Shown here: in pieces, positions 54,381-63,300 of the stretch
Numbering within the stretch: the first letter of the stretch is position 1
Layout: the number at the start of each line of letters is the position of its first letter
Source: Paucibacter sediminis
GTDB lineage: Bacteria > Pseudomonadota > Gammaproteobacteria > Burkholderiales > Burkholderiaceae_C
Assembly: GCF_030254645.1 (NCBI RefSeq)
Contig: NZ_CP116346.1
Location: 1-64,000, forward strand
Length of the DNA: 64,000 bases
Direction of reading: 5' to 3'
Program-made: the position numbers and the translations under genes
The notes under the pieces: generated by a model
Seen by the model: the letters and a program-made list of their open reading frames with translations, nothing else
What the model was told of the DNA's origin: nothing
Databases searched by the model: none

Positions 54381-54396
54381 AGGCGCTCAGTGGCTC

Positions 54397-55119
54397 TCAG
54401 AGAGCGAGCCGATCCGGCAGCAGGCGGTCGTACTCCTTGCGCACCACCGCATAGCATTCGCAGCTGCGCGCCTCCAGGCCGGCGCGGTCCAGCACCGAGA
54501 TATGGCCGCGCGCGTAGCGGATCAGCCCAGCGGCCTGCAGCTTCAGCGCGCTCTCGGTCACGCCCTCGCGGCGCACGCCCAGCATATTGGCGATCAACTC
54601 CTGGGTCATCACCAGCTCGCTGCCGCTCAGGCGGTCCAGGCTCAGCAGCAACCAGCGGCACAGCTGCTGGTCCAGGCTGTGGTGGCGGTTGCACACCGCC
54701 GTCTGCGCCATCTGGGTGATGAGGGCCTGGGTGTAGCGCAGGAACAGATGCATCACCGGGCCGGCACGGTCGAACTCCTCCTTCATCGCCGAGGCGCGCA
54801 GCCGGTAGCCGCTGCCGGCGCTCTGCACCACCGCACGGCTGGGGGTCGAGCCGCCGCCCATGAAGAGCGAGATGCCGACGATGCCCTCGCGCCCGACCAC
54901 GGCGATCTCGGCCGAGGCGCCGTTCTCCATCACATAGAGCAGGGAGACGATGGCCGTGCTGGGGAAGTAGACGTGGGCGAGCGTACGGCCCGATTCATAC
55001 AACACCTGGCCCAGCGGCATGTCCACCGCTTCGAGCAGGCCCTGCCAGCGCTGCCACTCGGGCTCGGGCAGGCAGTCCAGCAAGTGGTTGCCGCGGCTGT
55101 GGGGCGGGAGGTTGGGCAT
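54397..55119 (-). CDS. Crp/Fnr-family regulator 2
   Basis: A 240-residue paralogue of regulator 1: beta-roll at about 20-135 (AHVYFPSTAIVSLLYVMENG, VGREGIVG), dimer helix, and winged helix (IANMLGVRREGVTESALKLQAAGLIRYARGHI) ending in DRAGLEARSCECYAVVRKEYDRLL. Both share the end motif DRAGLEA-x2-C-x-CYA. Upstream lies an 18-bp perfect palindrome and element C. ATG at 55119 is preceded by GGGAGG. Signal and targets unknown. Confidence 0.85.
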   Translation of the reverse strand: MPNLPPHSRGNHLLDCLPEPEWQRWQGLLEAVDMPLGQVLYESGRTLAHVYFPSTAIVSLLYVMENGASAEIAVVGREGIVGISLFMGGGSTPSRAVVQSAGSGYRLRASAMKEEFDRAGPVMHLFLRYTQALITQMAQTAVCNRHHSLDQQLCRWLLLSLDRLSGSELVMTQELIANMLGVRREGVTESALKLQAAGLIRYARGHISVLDRAGLEARSCECYAVVRKEYDRLLPDRLAL

Positions 55120-55143
55120 GGGCGCTCCGAAAGATGGCTGGGC

Positions 55144-55161
55144 GCTGCCAGCGCTGGCAGC
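55144..55161. promoter_or_regulatory. 18-bp perfect palindrome upstream of Crp/Fnr regulator 2
   Basis: GCTGCCAGCGCTGGCAGC is fully self-complementary and ends 25 bp before the start at 55119. It shares CTGCCAGCGC with element B, so it may be a related, stronger binding site used for autoregulation. Confidence 0.45.
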
Positions 55162-55196
55162 ACCAGCTGAACTATAGGCAGTCCGGGCCGCCTCAT

Positions 55197-55214
55197 GTGT
55201 TCGATAGCGCACAG
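55197..55214. promoter_or_regulatory. CTGT-N10-ACAG-like element C
   Basis: GTGTTCGATAGCGCACAG lies between divergent regulator 2 (77 bp from its start) and the hydroxylase gene (31 bp from its start). Left half differs in one base; the core AGCGCACAG is exact. Confidence 0.5.
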
Positions 55215-55245
55215 ACGCAGAGCGCCACCGACCCTAGGGTGTCCC

Positions 55246-55794
55246 ATGACCCTGCTCTATCCCGTCCTCAGCAAGACCGCCTACCGCCTGGATTTCGCCC
55301 TCTACGGCCTGGCTTGCACGCTGCTGGCCGGCCTGCTGCTGCGGCTGGCCTGGCGGGCCGGCTGGGCGCCGATCCTGCTGGGCCTGGCCTGCATCGCGGC
55401 CGGCGTGCTGCTGTGGAGCCTGATCGAATATGCCGTGCACCGTTTCGTCTTCCACGGCATGCAGCCCTTCAAGCGCTGGCATGCGGCGCACCACCAGCAG
55501 CCGGGGGCGCTGATCGGCATGCCCACGGTGCTGAGCGTACCGCTGTTCGCGGGCCTGGTGTTTCTGCCGGCCTGGGCCCTGCTGGGCCTGCCGGCCGCCG
55601 CAGCGCTGATGCTGGGCGTGCTGGGCGCCTATATCGCCTATGGCGTGGTGCACCACCTCAGCCACCACGGTGGACGCCTGCCGCCCTGGCTGCTGCAGCG
55701 CCGCCACTGGCATGCCCTGCACCACCGCAGTGCCGACGCTGGCCGCTACGGCGTCAGCAGCTCGTTCTGGGATCGTGCCTTCGGCAGCTGCTGA
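55246..55794 (+). CDS. Fatty acid hydroxylase/sterol desaturase family protein
   Basis: A 182-residue membrane enzyme with about four hydrophobic segments and the di-iron histidine clusters of the family: HRFVFH, HAAHH, HHLSHH and HALHH. Such enzymes hydroxylate or desaturate lipids using oxygen. The small size and the EYAVHRFVFHGMQPFKRWHAAHH order resemble fatty-acid 2-hydroxylase relatives. It is divergent from Crp/Fnr regulator 2 and lies between elements C and D. Confidence 0.85.
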   Translation: MTLLYPVLSKTAYRLDFALYGLACTLLAGLLLRLAWRAGWAPILLGLACIAAGVLLWSLIEYAVHRFVFHGMQPFKRWHAAHHQQPGALIGMPTVLSVPLFAGLVFLPAWALLGLPAAAALMLGVLGAYIAYGVVHHLSHHGGRLPPWLLQRRHWHALHHRSADAGRYGVSSSFWDRAFGSC

Positions 55795-55817
55795 GGCGCG
55801 GTTGCGCGCAGGCCCGC

Positions 55818-55835
55818 TGGTACGCCAGCGCACAG
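55818..55835. promoter_or_regulatory. CTGT-N10-ACAG-like element D
   Basis: TGGTACGCCAGCGCACAG lies 24 bp after the hydroxylase stop and 82 bp upstream of the OmpA-type start. Right half and core are exact; the left half matches only in GT. Confidence 0.4.
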
Positions 55836-55917
55836 ACCGCGGCGGCCGCAAGCCCTACAAGGGAACTTGCCCCGCAAATGCAAGACCAGCGGCCACCACG
55901 CCAACACGAAAGCCTCA

Positions 55918-57084
55918 TTGAAAAACCACCATTCCCTGCGTCTCATCGCCCTTGCCAGCCTTGGCGCCCTGTGCGCTGCCGGCCCCGCCCTCGCGCAGGA
56001 GCAGGGCAGCTATCTCGGCCTGGGCATCGGCCAATCCAGCGCCAAGCTGAACGACGCCGCCATGGCCGGCAGCGTGCTGGGCAGCGGCTTCGGCATCACC
56101 GCGCTGGAGCGCGACCGCCGCGATACCGGCTACAAGCTGTTCGGCGGCTGGCAGTTCAACCGCTACCTGGCGCTGGAAGCGGGCTATTTCCGCCTCGGCG
56201 AGTTCAGCTCGGTGGCCAGCACCCTGCCCGCCGGCAGCCTCGACACCCACATCAAGATGCAGGGCGTGAACCTCGACCTGGTGGCCACCCTGCCCATCAC
56301 CGACAGCCTGTCGGCGCTTGGCCGCATCGGCGGCACCTATGCGCGCAACCGGGCCGATTTCGTCGGCAGCGGCGCCGCGGCGGCGATCAACCACGAGCAG
56401 CGCGCACGTGGCAGCAATGCCAAGTACGGCGCCGGCCTGCAATATGCCTTCTCGCCCAGCCTGCTGGTGCGCGGCGAGGTGGAGCGCTACCGCATGAACG
56501 ACACCACCGGCGGCCACGGCAATGTGGACCTGGTCTCGGTGAGCCTGGTGTTCCCGCTCGGCCGCAGCAGCAACTACAGCGCACCGCGCGCCGCCGCGCC
56601 GCAGCCCGTCTATGTGGCGCAGGCACCCGCGCCGGCGCCGGTGCTGGCACCCGCACCGGTGGTGATGGCGCCGATGGTGATGCCGCCCGCCCCGCCGCCG
56701 GTCAGGCGAGTGAGTTTCTCGGCCGAATCGCTGTTCGGCTTCGACCGCTCGACGGTGCGCCCCGAGGGCCAGGCGGCGCTTGACAACTTCAGCCGCGAGC
56801 TGGCCGGCAGCAGCTACCAGGTCATCAATGTCGAGGGCCACACCGACCGCCTCGGCAGCGAGGCCTACAACCAGCATCTCTCCGAGCAGCGCGCCGAGGC
56901 GGTAAAGCGCTATCTGGTCGACAGCGGCAAGCTCGAGGCCAGCAAGATCGCCGCGGTGGGCAGGAGCGAATCGCAGCCGCTCACCAAGCCTGAGGACTGC
57001 AAGGGCAGCAAGCAGACGGCCGCCCTGATCGCCTGTCTGCAGCCGGACCGCCGCGTCGACATCGAAGTGGTCGGTACCCGCTGA
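55918..57084 (+). CDS. OmpA-family outer-membrane protein
   Basis: A 388-residue protein with signal peptide ending ALA-QEQ (about residue 25), an eight-strand beta-barrel-like N-domain (to about 220), a Pro/Ala/Val-rich linker, and a C-terminal OmpA domain (about 265-388; NVEGHTDRLGSEAYNQHLSEQRA and the closing RRVDIEV). The last part has a Cys pair (EDCKG...ACLQP). It anchors the outer membrane to peptidoglycan. TTG at 55918 gives a clean signal peptide; a TTG at 55867 is possible, and no in-frame ATG exists upstream. Confidence 0.85.
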   Translation: MKNHHSLRLIALASLGALCAAGPALAQEQGSYLGLGIGQSSAKLNDAAMAGSVLGSGFGITALERDRRDTGYKLFGGWQFNRYLALEAGYFRLGEFSSVASTLPAGSLDTHIKMQGVNLDLVATLPITDSLSALGRIGGTYARNRADFVGSGAAAAINHEQRARGSNAKYGAGLQYAFSPSLLVRGEVERYRMNDTTGGHGNVDLVSVSLVFPLGRSSNYSAPRAAAPQPVYVAQAPAPAPVLAPAPVVMAPMVMPPAPPPVRRVSFSAESLFGFDRSTVRPEGQAALDNFSRELAGSSYQVINVEGHTDRLGSEAYNQHLSEQRAEAVKRYLVDSGKLEASKIAAVGRSESQPLTKPEDCKGSKQTAALIACLQPDRRVDIEVVGTR

Positions 57085-57127
57085 TCGCGTCCCCCCAGGC
57101 AGGACCCAATGACGGCGGGAGGCCTTC

Positions 57128-57376
57128 ATGACGATGACATCCGGGCATCCAGCCGCGCGCTGGAGCACCTCTTCCTTCGGCGCCTGCGTCGACACCAGCC
57201 CCGCCGAGCTTGACGCACTCGGTGCGCACCTGCACGCCTGCCATGCGCAGCGCGGCCGCTGGTTCGGCCTGCGTTGCCGGGCCGATCTGATGCATGGCTT
57301 TCTGGCGGCACGGCTGGTCAGCAGCCTGCTGGCCGTGGTGGTGCTGATCGGACTCGCGCTGCTGGCGCTGCGGTGA
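57128..57376 (+). CDS. Small single-pass membrane protein
   Basis: An 82-residue protein with one C-terminal membrane helix (about 60-80, RLVSSLLAVVVLIGLALLALR) and Cys-containing amphipathic N-part (HACHAQRGRWFGLRCRADL). It lies 10 bp before the glucan synthase gene and could be its small partner, but no family is recognised. Confidence 0.5.
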   Translation: MTMTSGHPAARWSTSSFGACVDTSPAELDALGAHLHACHAQRGRWFGLRCRADLMHGFLAARLVSSLLAVVVLIGLALLALR

Positions 57377-57386
57377 GGCTGGCGCA

Positions 57387-60300
57387 GTGAGGGCGGCCGA
57401 GCTCGCGCGCCATGTGCCGGAGGCCGGGCCGGCCCTGCTGGCCCTGCTGGACCCGGCGCGCGGGCCGCTGCAGCCGCCGATACGCTCCGAGATCTTCGGG
57501 CCGCAGCGCTTTGCCCAGCATGGGCTGAGCCTGGGCCTCACGCACCGCAGCGCCAGCGTGGCCCGGCGTTGGCAGGCCGGCTTCTCGCCACGCCTGCGCG
57601 ACAACATCGCGATGCTGCGCGAGGCACAGCGCTATATCGGCACCCAGGCCGAGATGGGCGTGGACCTCAGCCCGGCGGCCGAATGGCTGCTGGACAACTT
57701 CCACCTCATCGATGCCCAGCTCAAGGAGGTGCACGAGGGCCTGCCGCGCAGCTACTTCCGCACCCTGCCCCTGCTGCCCGACGAGCCGCTGGCAGGGCTG
57801 CCGCGCATCTACGGCCTGGCCTGGGCCTTCGTCGCGCATACCGACGGCGGTTTCGACGAAGAGCTGCTGCGCCACTACCTGGCCGCCTACCAGCAGAGCT
57901 GCGAGCTCAGGCTGGGTGAGATCTGGGCCCTGCCCACCACCTTGCGCGTGGTGCTGATCGAGAACCTGCGCCGCCTGGCCGAGCGCGTGGCCTGCCACAA
58001 GGCCGCGCGCGAGCTGGCAAACCTGTGCTGCGACCAGCTCGACAGCGGCAGCCCGCGCGAATTCGATGCGCTGCTGCGCCAGCTGGGGCTGCGCGGGGTC
58101 GACCGCGTGTTCCTGGTGCAGCTGGCGCAGCGCCTGCTCAAGCAGCCGCACGATGCCGACAACCCCAGCAGCCCGATCCAGGCCTGGCTGCGCCTGGCCC
58201 TGCCCGATCTCGCCACCCTGCTGGCCCAGCAGGACGCCGACCAGGCCGCCGACAACCTCAGCGTCAGCAATGCCGTGAGCTCGCTGCGCGCCATCGGCGA
58301 TGCCGACTGGGGCGAGCTGGTGGACGGCAGCAGCCTGCTGATGCAGCGCCTGCTCAGCGCGCCCGGCTTTGCCGCCGAGCATGCGGCCAGCCGCGAGCTC
58401 AGCCTGCATGCCATCGAAGGCCTGGCGCGGCGCAGCCGGCGCAGCGAGCTGGCGGTGGCCGAGGCCCTGCTGGTCCTGATGGGCGAGGCCGGCCGGCAGC
58501 CCGAAGCCGCGCGCGCCGCCTACCCGGGCTTCTGGCTGCGCGGCCCCGGCCGGCCGCGCCTGCTGCGCTCGCTGGGCCTGGCCGAGCCGCTGCGCCTTGC
58601 CGCGCGCGCGCTGCTGCGCCGCCTGGCCCTGCCGCTCTACCTGAGCGGCCTGGCGCTGCTGAGCCTGGCCCTGGTGGCCTGGCTGCTGGCCCAGGCCGGT
58701 GCCGTCACCGGCGCGCTGCCGCTGCTGCTCACCGGCGCGCTGATGCTGTTCCCGGCCTCCGAGGCGGTGATCGCACTGCTGCACCGGCTCATCAGCGAAT
58801 CGACGCGCCCGCGCCAGCTGCCGCGCCTGGCGCTGGGTGGCGGCATCCCGGCCGCGCATCGCGTGATGGTGGTGATCCCCTGCCTGCTCACGAGCCCCGC
58901 CGCGGTGTGCGCGCTGACGCGCCGGCTCGAGCTGCACCAGCTCGCCAACCCCGAGGCCCAGGCCCAGTTCGGCCTGCTGAGCGACTGGGCCGATGCCGAT
59001 GCCGCCAGCGCCGCCGCCGACGCCGGCCTGCTGAACGATGCGCGCGGCCAGATCCAGGCCCTCAACAGCCGCTACCCCGCCGCGCCCGGCCAGGCAGCGC
59101 GCTTCCTGCTGCTGCACCGCGAGCGCAGCTACAGCGCCAGCGAGCAGCGCTGGATCGGCTGGGAGCGCAAGCGCGGCAAGCTGGAGCAGCTGGTGGCGGC
59201 GCTGGCCGAGGGCCAGCAAGCCGCCTTCCTCGACCTGGGCGCCGAGGCCGTGATCGCCGCCGACACGCGCTACATCGTCACGCTGGACAGCGACACCGAG
59301 CTGCCGCCCGGCCGCCTGCGCGAGCTGGTGGGCGTGGCCGCGCATCCGCACAACCAGCCGCGCCTGGACGCGAGCGGGCGCCGCCTGGTGGGCGGCTACG
59401 GCATCCTGCAGCCCCAGGTGGCGTCGCCCCTGCCGGACCTGCAAGACCTGACCCCCTACCACTGGCTGTTCGCCGGCCAGTGCGGCATCGACCCCTACAG
59501 CGCCGCCAGCTCCGAGGTCTACCAGGACCTGTTCGCCGAGGGCAGCTTCGCCGGCAAGGGCCTGCTGCACGTGCAGGCCCTGCACGCGGTGCTGGCCGGC
59601 TCGCTGCCGGTGGCGCGCGTGCTCAGCCACGACCTGCTGGAGGGCGCCCTGGTGCGCTGCGCCACCCTCAGCGACATCAACGTGATCGAGGACGCCCCCT
59701 TCCACGCCGACGTGGCGGCGGCGCGCGTGCACCGCTGGACGCGCGGCGACTGGCAGCTGCTGCCCTTCCTGCTGAACCCCTGGCGCTACCCCATCCGCGC
59801 GCTGAACCGCTGGAAGATGCTGGACAACCTGCGCCGCTCGCTGGTGGCGCCGGCCGCGCTGGCGCTGCTGCTGCTGAGCCTGGCCAGTGGCTGGCTGGCC
59901 GCGCCGGCGGCGCTGGCCCTGGTGCTGGCCGCCTACATGGCGGGCCCGCTGCTGGGTGCGCTGGCGGCGCTGCACTCGCACCGCGAGGACCTGGCACGCG
60001 CGCACTTCTACCGTCAGGCCCTGGCCGATCTGGGCCGCGCCCTGTGCGGCGGGCTCTGGCAGCTGCAGCAGCTGCTGGCCCAGGCCCTGCTGGCGCTGGA
60101 CGCGATCGTGCGTGCGCTCTACCGCATGGGCGTGAGCCACCGCCATCTGCTGCAATGGACCACCGCCGCCGCGGCCCAGGCGGCCGCGCAGACGCGCCTG
60201 CCCGCGCTGCTGCGCCAGCACCGCGCCGAGCCCCTGCTGGCCGGCGTGCTGCTGGCCGGCCTGCTGCTGTGGGGCACGGCCGCGCCGGCGCTGGCCTGTG

Positions 60301-63300
60301 CCCTGGCCCTGCTGTGGGCCAGCGCGCCGCTGGCGGTGTGGTGGGCCAGCCGGCCACGCGCACCGCGCGCCGACGCGGCGCTGCCCGCGGCCGACCAGCT
60401 CTATCTGCGCGGCATTGCGCGCGACACCTGGCGCCTGTTCGAGCGCTGCATCGGCCCCGACGACCGCCAGCTGCCGCCCGACAATCTGCAGACCCTGCCC
60501 GCCGAGATGCTGGCGCACCGCACCTCGCCCACCAATATCGGCCTCTACCTGCTGAGCTGCGCCTGCGCGCGCGAGTTCGGCTGGATCGGCAGCGCCGAGC
60601 TGGTGCAGCGCCTGCAGGCCACGCTCGCCACCCTGGCCACCCTCGCGCGCCACCGCGGCCACTTCTACAACTGGTACGACACCCAGAGCGGCGCACCGTT
60701 GCTGCCCATCTATGTCTCCAGCGTCGACAGCGGCAACCTCAGCGGCCATCTGCTGGCGCTGGCCCAGGCCTGCCTGGAGCTGGCCGCCGCGCCGCTCGAC
60801 GACGCCGCCATGCAGGCCAGCCTGGCCGAGCTGCAGCAGCGCATCACCAGTGCCGCCGGTGGTGACGGCGGCTGCGCCGAGCTCGACTGGCTGAGCGCCG
60901 ACTACGAGGCCACCCTGCGCTCGGCGGCGCTGGACCGCCAGGCCAACGCCGCCACCCTCAGCACGCAGCTGCGGGCGCTGGCCGAGGCCTGCGAGCGCCT
61001 GGCCTGGGAGCCCGAGTTCGGCTTTCTCTACCACCGCAAGCGCCATCTCTTCCACATCGGCTACCGCGTCGCCGAGCAGCAGCTGGACGCCGGCTTCTAC
61101 GATCTGCTGGCCTCGGAATCACGCCTCACCAGCCTGCTGGCGATCGCCAAGGGCGATGTGCCGGTGCAGCATTGGGCGGCGCTGGGCCGGCCCTTCTACG
61201 CGGTGGGCCGGCATGCGGCGCTGCGCTCCTGGTCGGGCTCGATGTTCGAGTACCTGATGCCCAGCCTGATCCTGGCCGAGCCGCCCGGCAGCGTGCTGCG
61301 CGAGGCCTGCTGCGCCGCCCTGCACGAGCAGATCGCCTATGCGGCCGAACAGCAGCAGCCGGGCCTGCCCTGGGGCATCTCGGAATCGGCCTTCGCCGGG
61401 CGCGACCACAGCCTGGCCTACCAGTACGCGCCGCAGGGCGTGCCGCGCCTGGCGCTGCGCCGCACCCCGGCCGACGAGCTGGTGGTGGCCCCCTATGCGA
61501 CGGCGCTGGCCGCGCAGCTCGCACCGCATGGCGCGACGCGCAATCTGCGCGCCCTGCAGGCGCTGCGCGCGCGCGAGCGCTACGGCTTCATCGAGGCGCT
61601 GGACTTCTCGCCCGCCCGGCTCACCGAGGCGCTGGAGGGCAGCCCCGAGCTGCCCTATGCACCGGTGGCCACCTTCATGTCGCACCACCAGGGCATGAGC
61701 ATCGTGGCGCTGGCCAATGTGCTGCTGCAGGGCGCGCCGCAGCGCTGGGGCATGGCCAATGCCCATGTGGCGGCGGTGGCCTCGCTGCTGCACGAGCGCG
61801 CGCCGCGCGAGATCTCCACCCTCAGCACGCCGGTGCTGCCGCTGCCGCCGCAGCTGCTGCAGCGCCGCCCGCCCGGCCTGCTGCGCGAGCTGCTGCCCGG
61901 CGACACCGGCCTGCCGGCCACCCAGCTGCTTTCCAACGGCCGCTATGCGCTGAGCCTGCGCGCCAACGGCGCGGGCGCCAGCCGCTGGGGCCGCCTGGGC
62001 CTGACGCGCTGGCGCGACGACGCGCTGCGCGACGCCTACGGCAGCTTCTTCTTCCTGCGCCGCAGCCCGGAGGCCACGCCGGTCTCGCTGAGCCAGCATC
62101 CGGCGCCCGACGCCGCCGCCAGCTACCGCGCGGTGTTCCACGCCGACCGCGTCTGCCTGCACGCCAGCTGGCCCGAGCTGCAGGCGCAGACGACGGTCTG
62201 GGTCAGCCCCGAGGACGACATCGAGTTCCGCTCGGTCGAGCTACGCAATCTGGGCGCTGCGGCGATCGAGCTGGAGCTGATCTCGGCCTTCGAGCCCACG
62301 CTCTCCGAGCCGCGCGCCGACGAGGCGCATCCGGCCTTCGCCAATCTGTTCCTGCGTGCCGAATGGCAGCCGGCCCAGCAGGCCCTGTGGTTCGAGCGCA
62401 AGCCGCGCCTGGCCAGCGAGCCGGCGCTGCTGGCGGCGCATTTCCTGGTGGCCGGCGAGGCCGACATCCGCGCCCTGGCGGTGCAGACCGACCGCGCGCA
62501 GTGGCTGGGCCGCAACCGCCTGGTTAGCCAGCCGCTGGCAAAGCTGCAAACGGTGGCGATGGCCGCGGACGGCCTGGCGCAGGCACTCGACACCGGGCTG
62601 GACCCGGTCTGCGCGCTGGCGCTGACGCTGCGCATCCCGGCCCATGGCAAGGCCTTGCTGACCTTCGCCACCGCCGCTGCCGACCAGCCGGCGGTGCTGC
62701 ACGCGGTGATCGACAAATACCGCCAGGCCAGCCATGTGGAACGCGCCTCGCTGATGTCGGCCACGCTCGCCAGCATCCGCCTGCGCGCGCTGCGCATCAG
62801 CCCCGACAACCATGCCGCCACCCAGCTGCTCAGCACCGCCCTGCACTACACCCTGACGCGCCCCGACGCAGGCGCCACCGGCAAGGCCTGGGCGGGCAGC
62901 GACAAGCGCCTGCTGTGGCGCTACGGCATCTCGGGCGACCGACCGCTGCTGCTGGTGAGCATCGCCGCCAGCCAGGGCCTGGGTCTGCTGCGCGCGCTGG
63001 CGCAGGCGCTGCGGCTGTGGGAATGGGGCGGCCTGGCCTGCGAGCTGGTGGTGCTCAACCAGGAGCCGGCCTCCTACCAGATGGCCCTGCAGCGCGAGCT
63101 GGCCTTGCTGCGCGAGCGCCACCTCGCCGATGGCCTGGCCCTGCCGGAGGGTGCGGTGACCCAGTTCCACCTGCTGCGCGCCGAGGAGGTCTCGGCCGAG
63201 GAGCTGGCCACCCTGCAGGCCCTGGCACGCCTGCACCTGCAGGCCGATGGCCGGCCGCTGCGCCAGCATGTGGCCGACTGGGCCGCCCTGCACGAGCAGG

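Noticed and set aside
57318-61055. 1245-codon open reading on the minus strand
   Set aside because: It is antisense to the well-matched glucan synthase and is low-complexity Ala/Gln/Arg/Gly sequence, as expected for a shadow frame at high GC.
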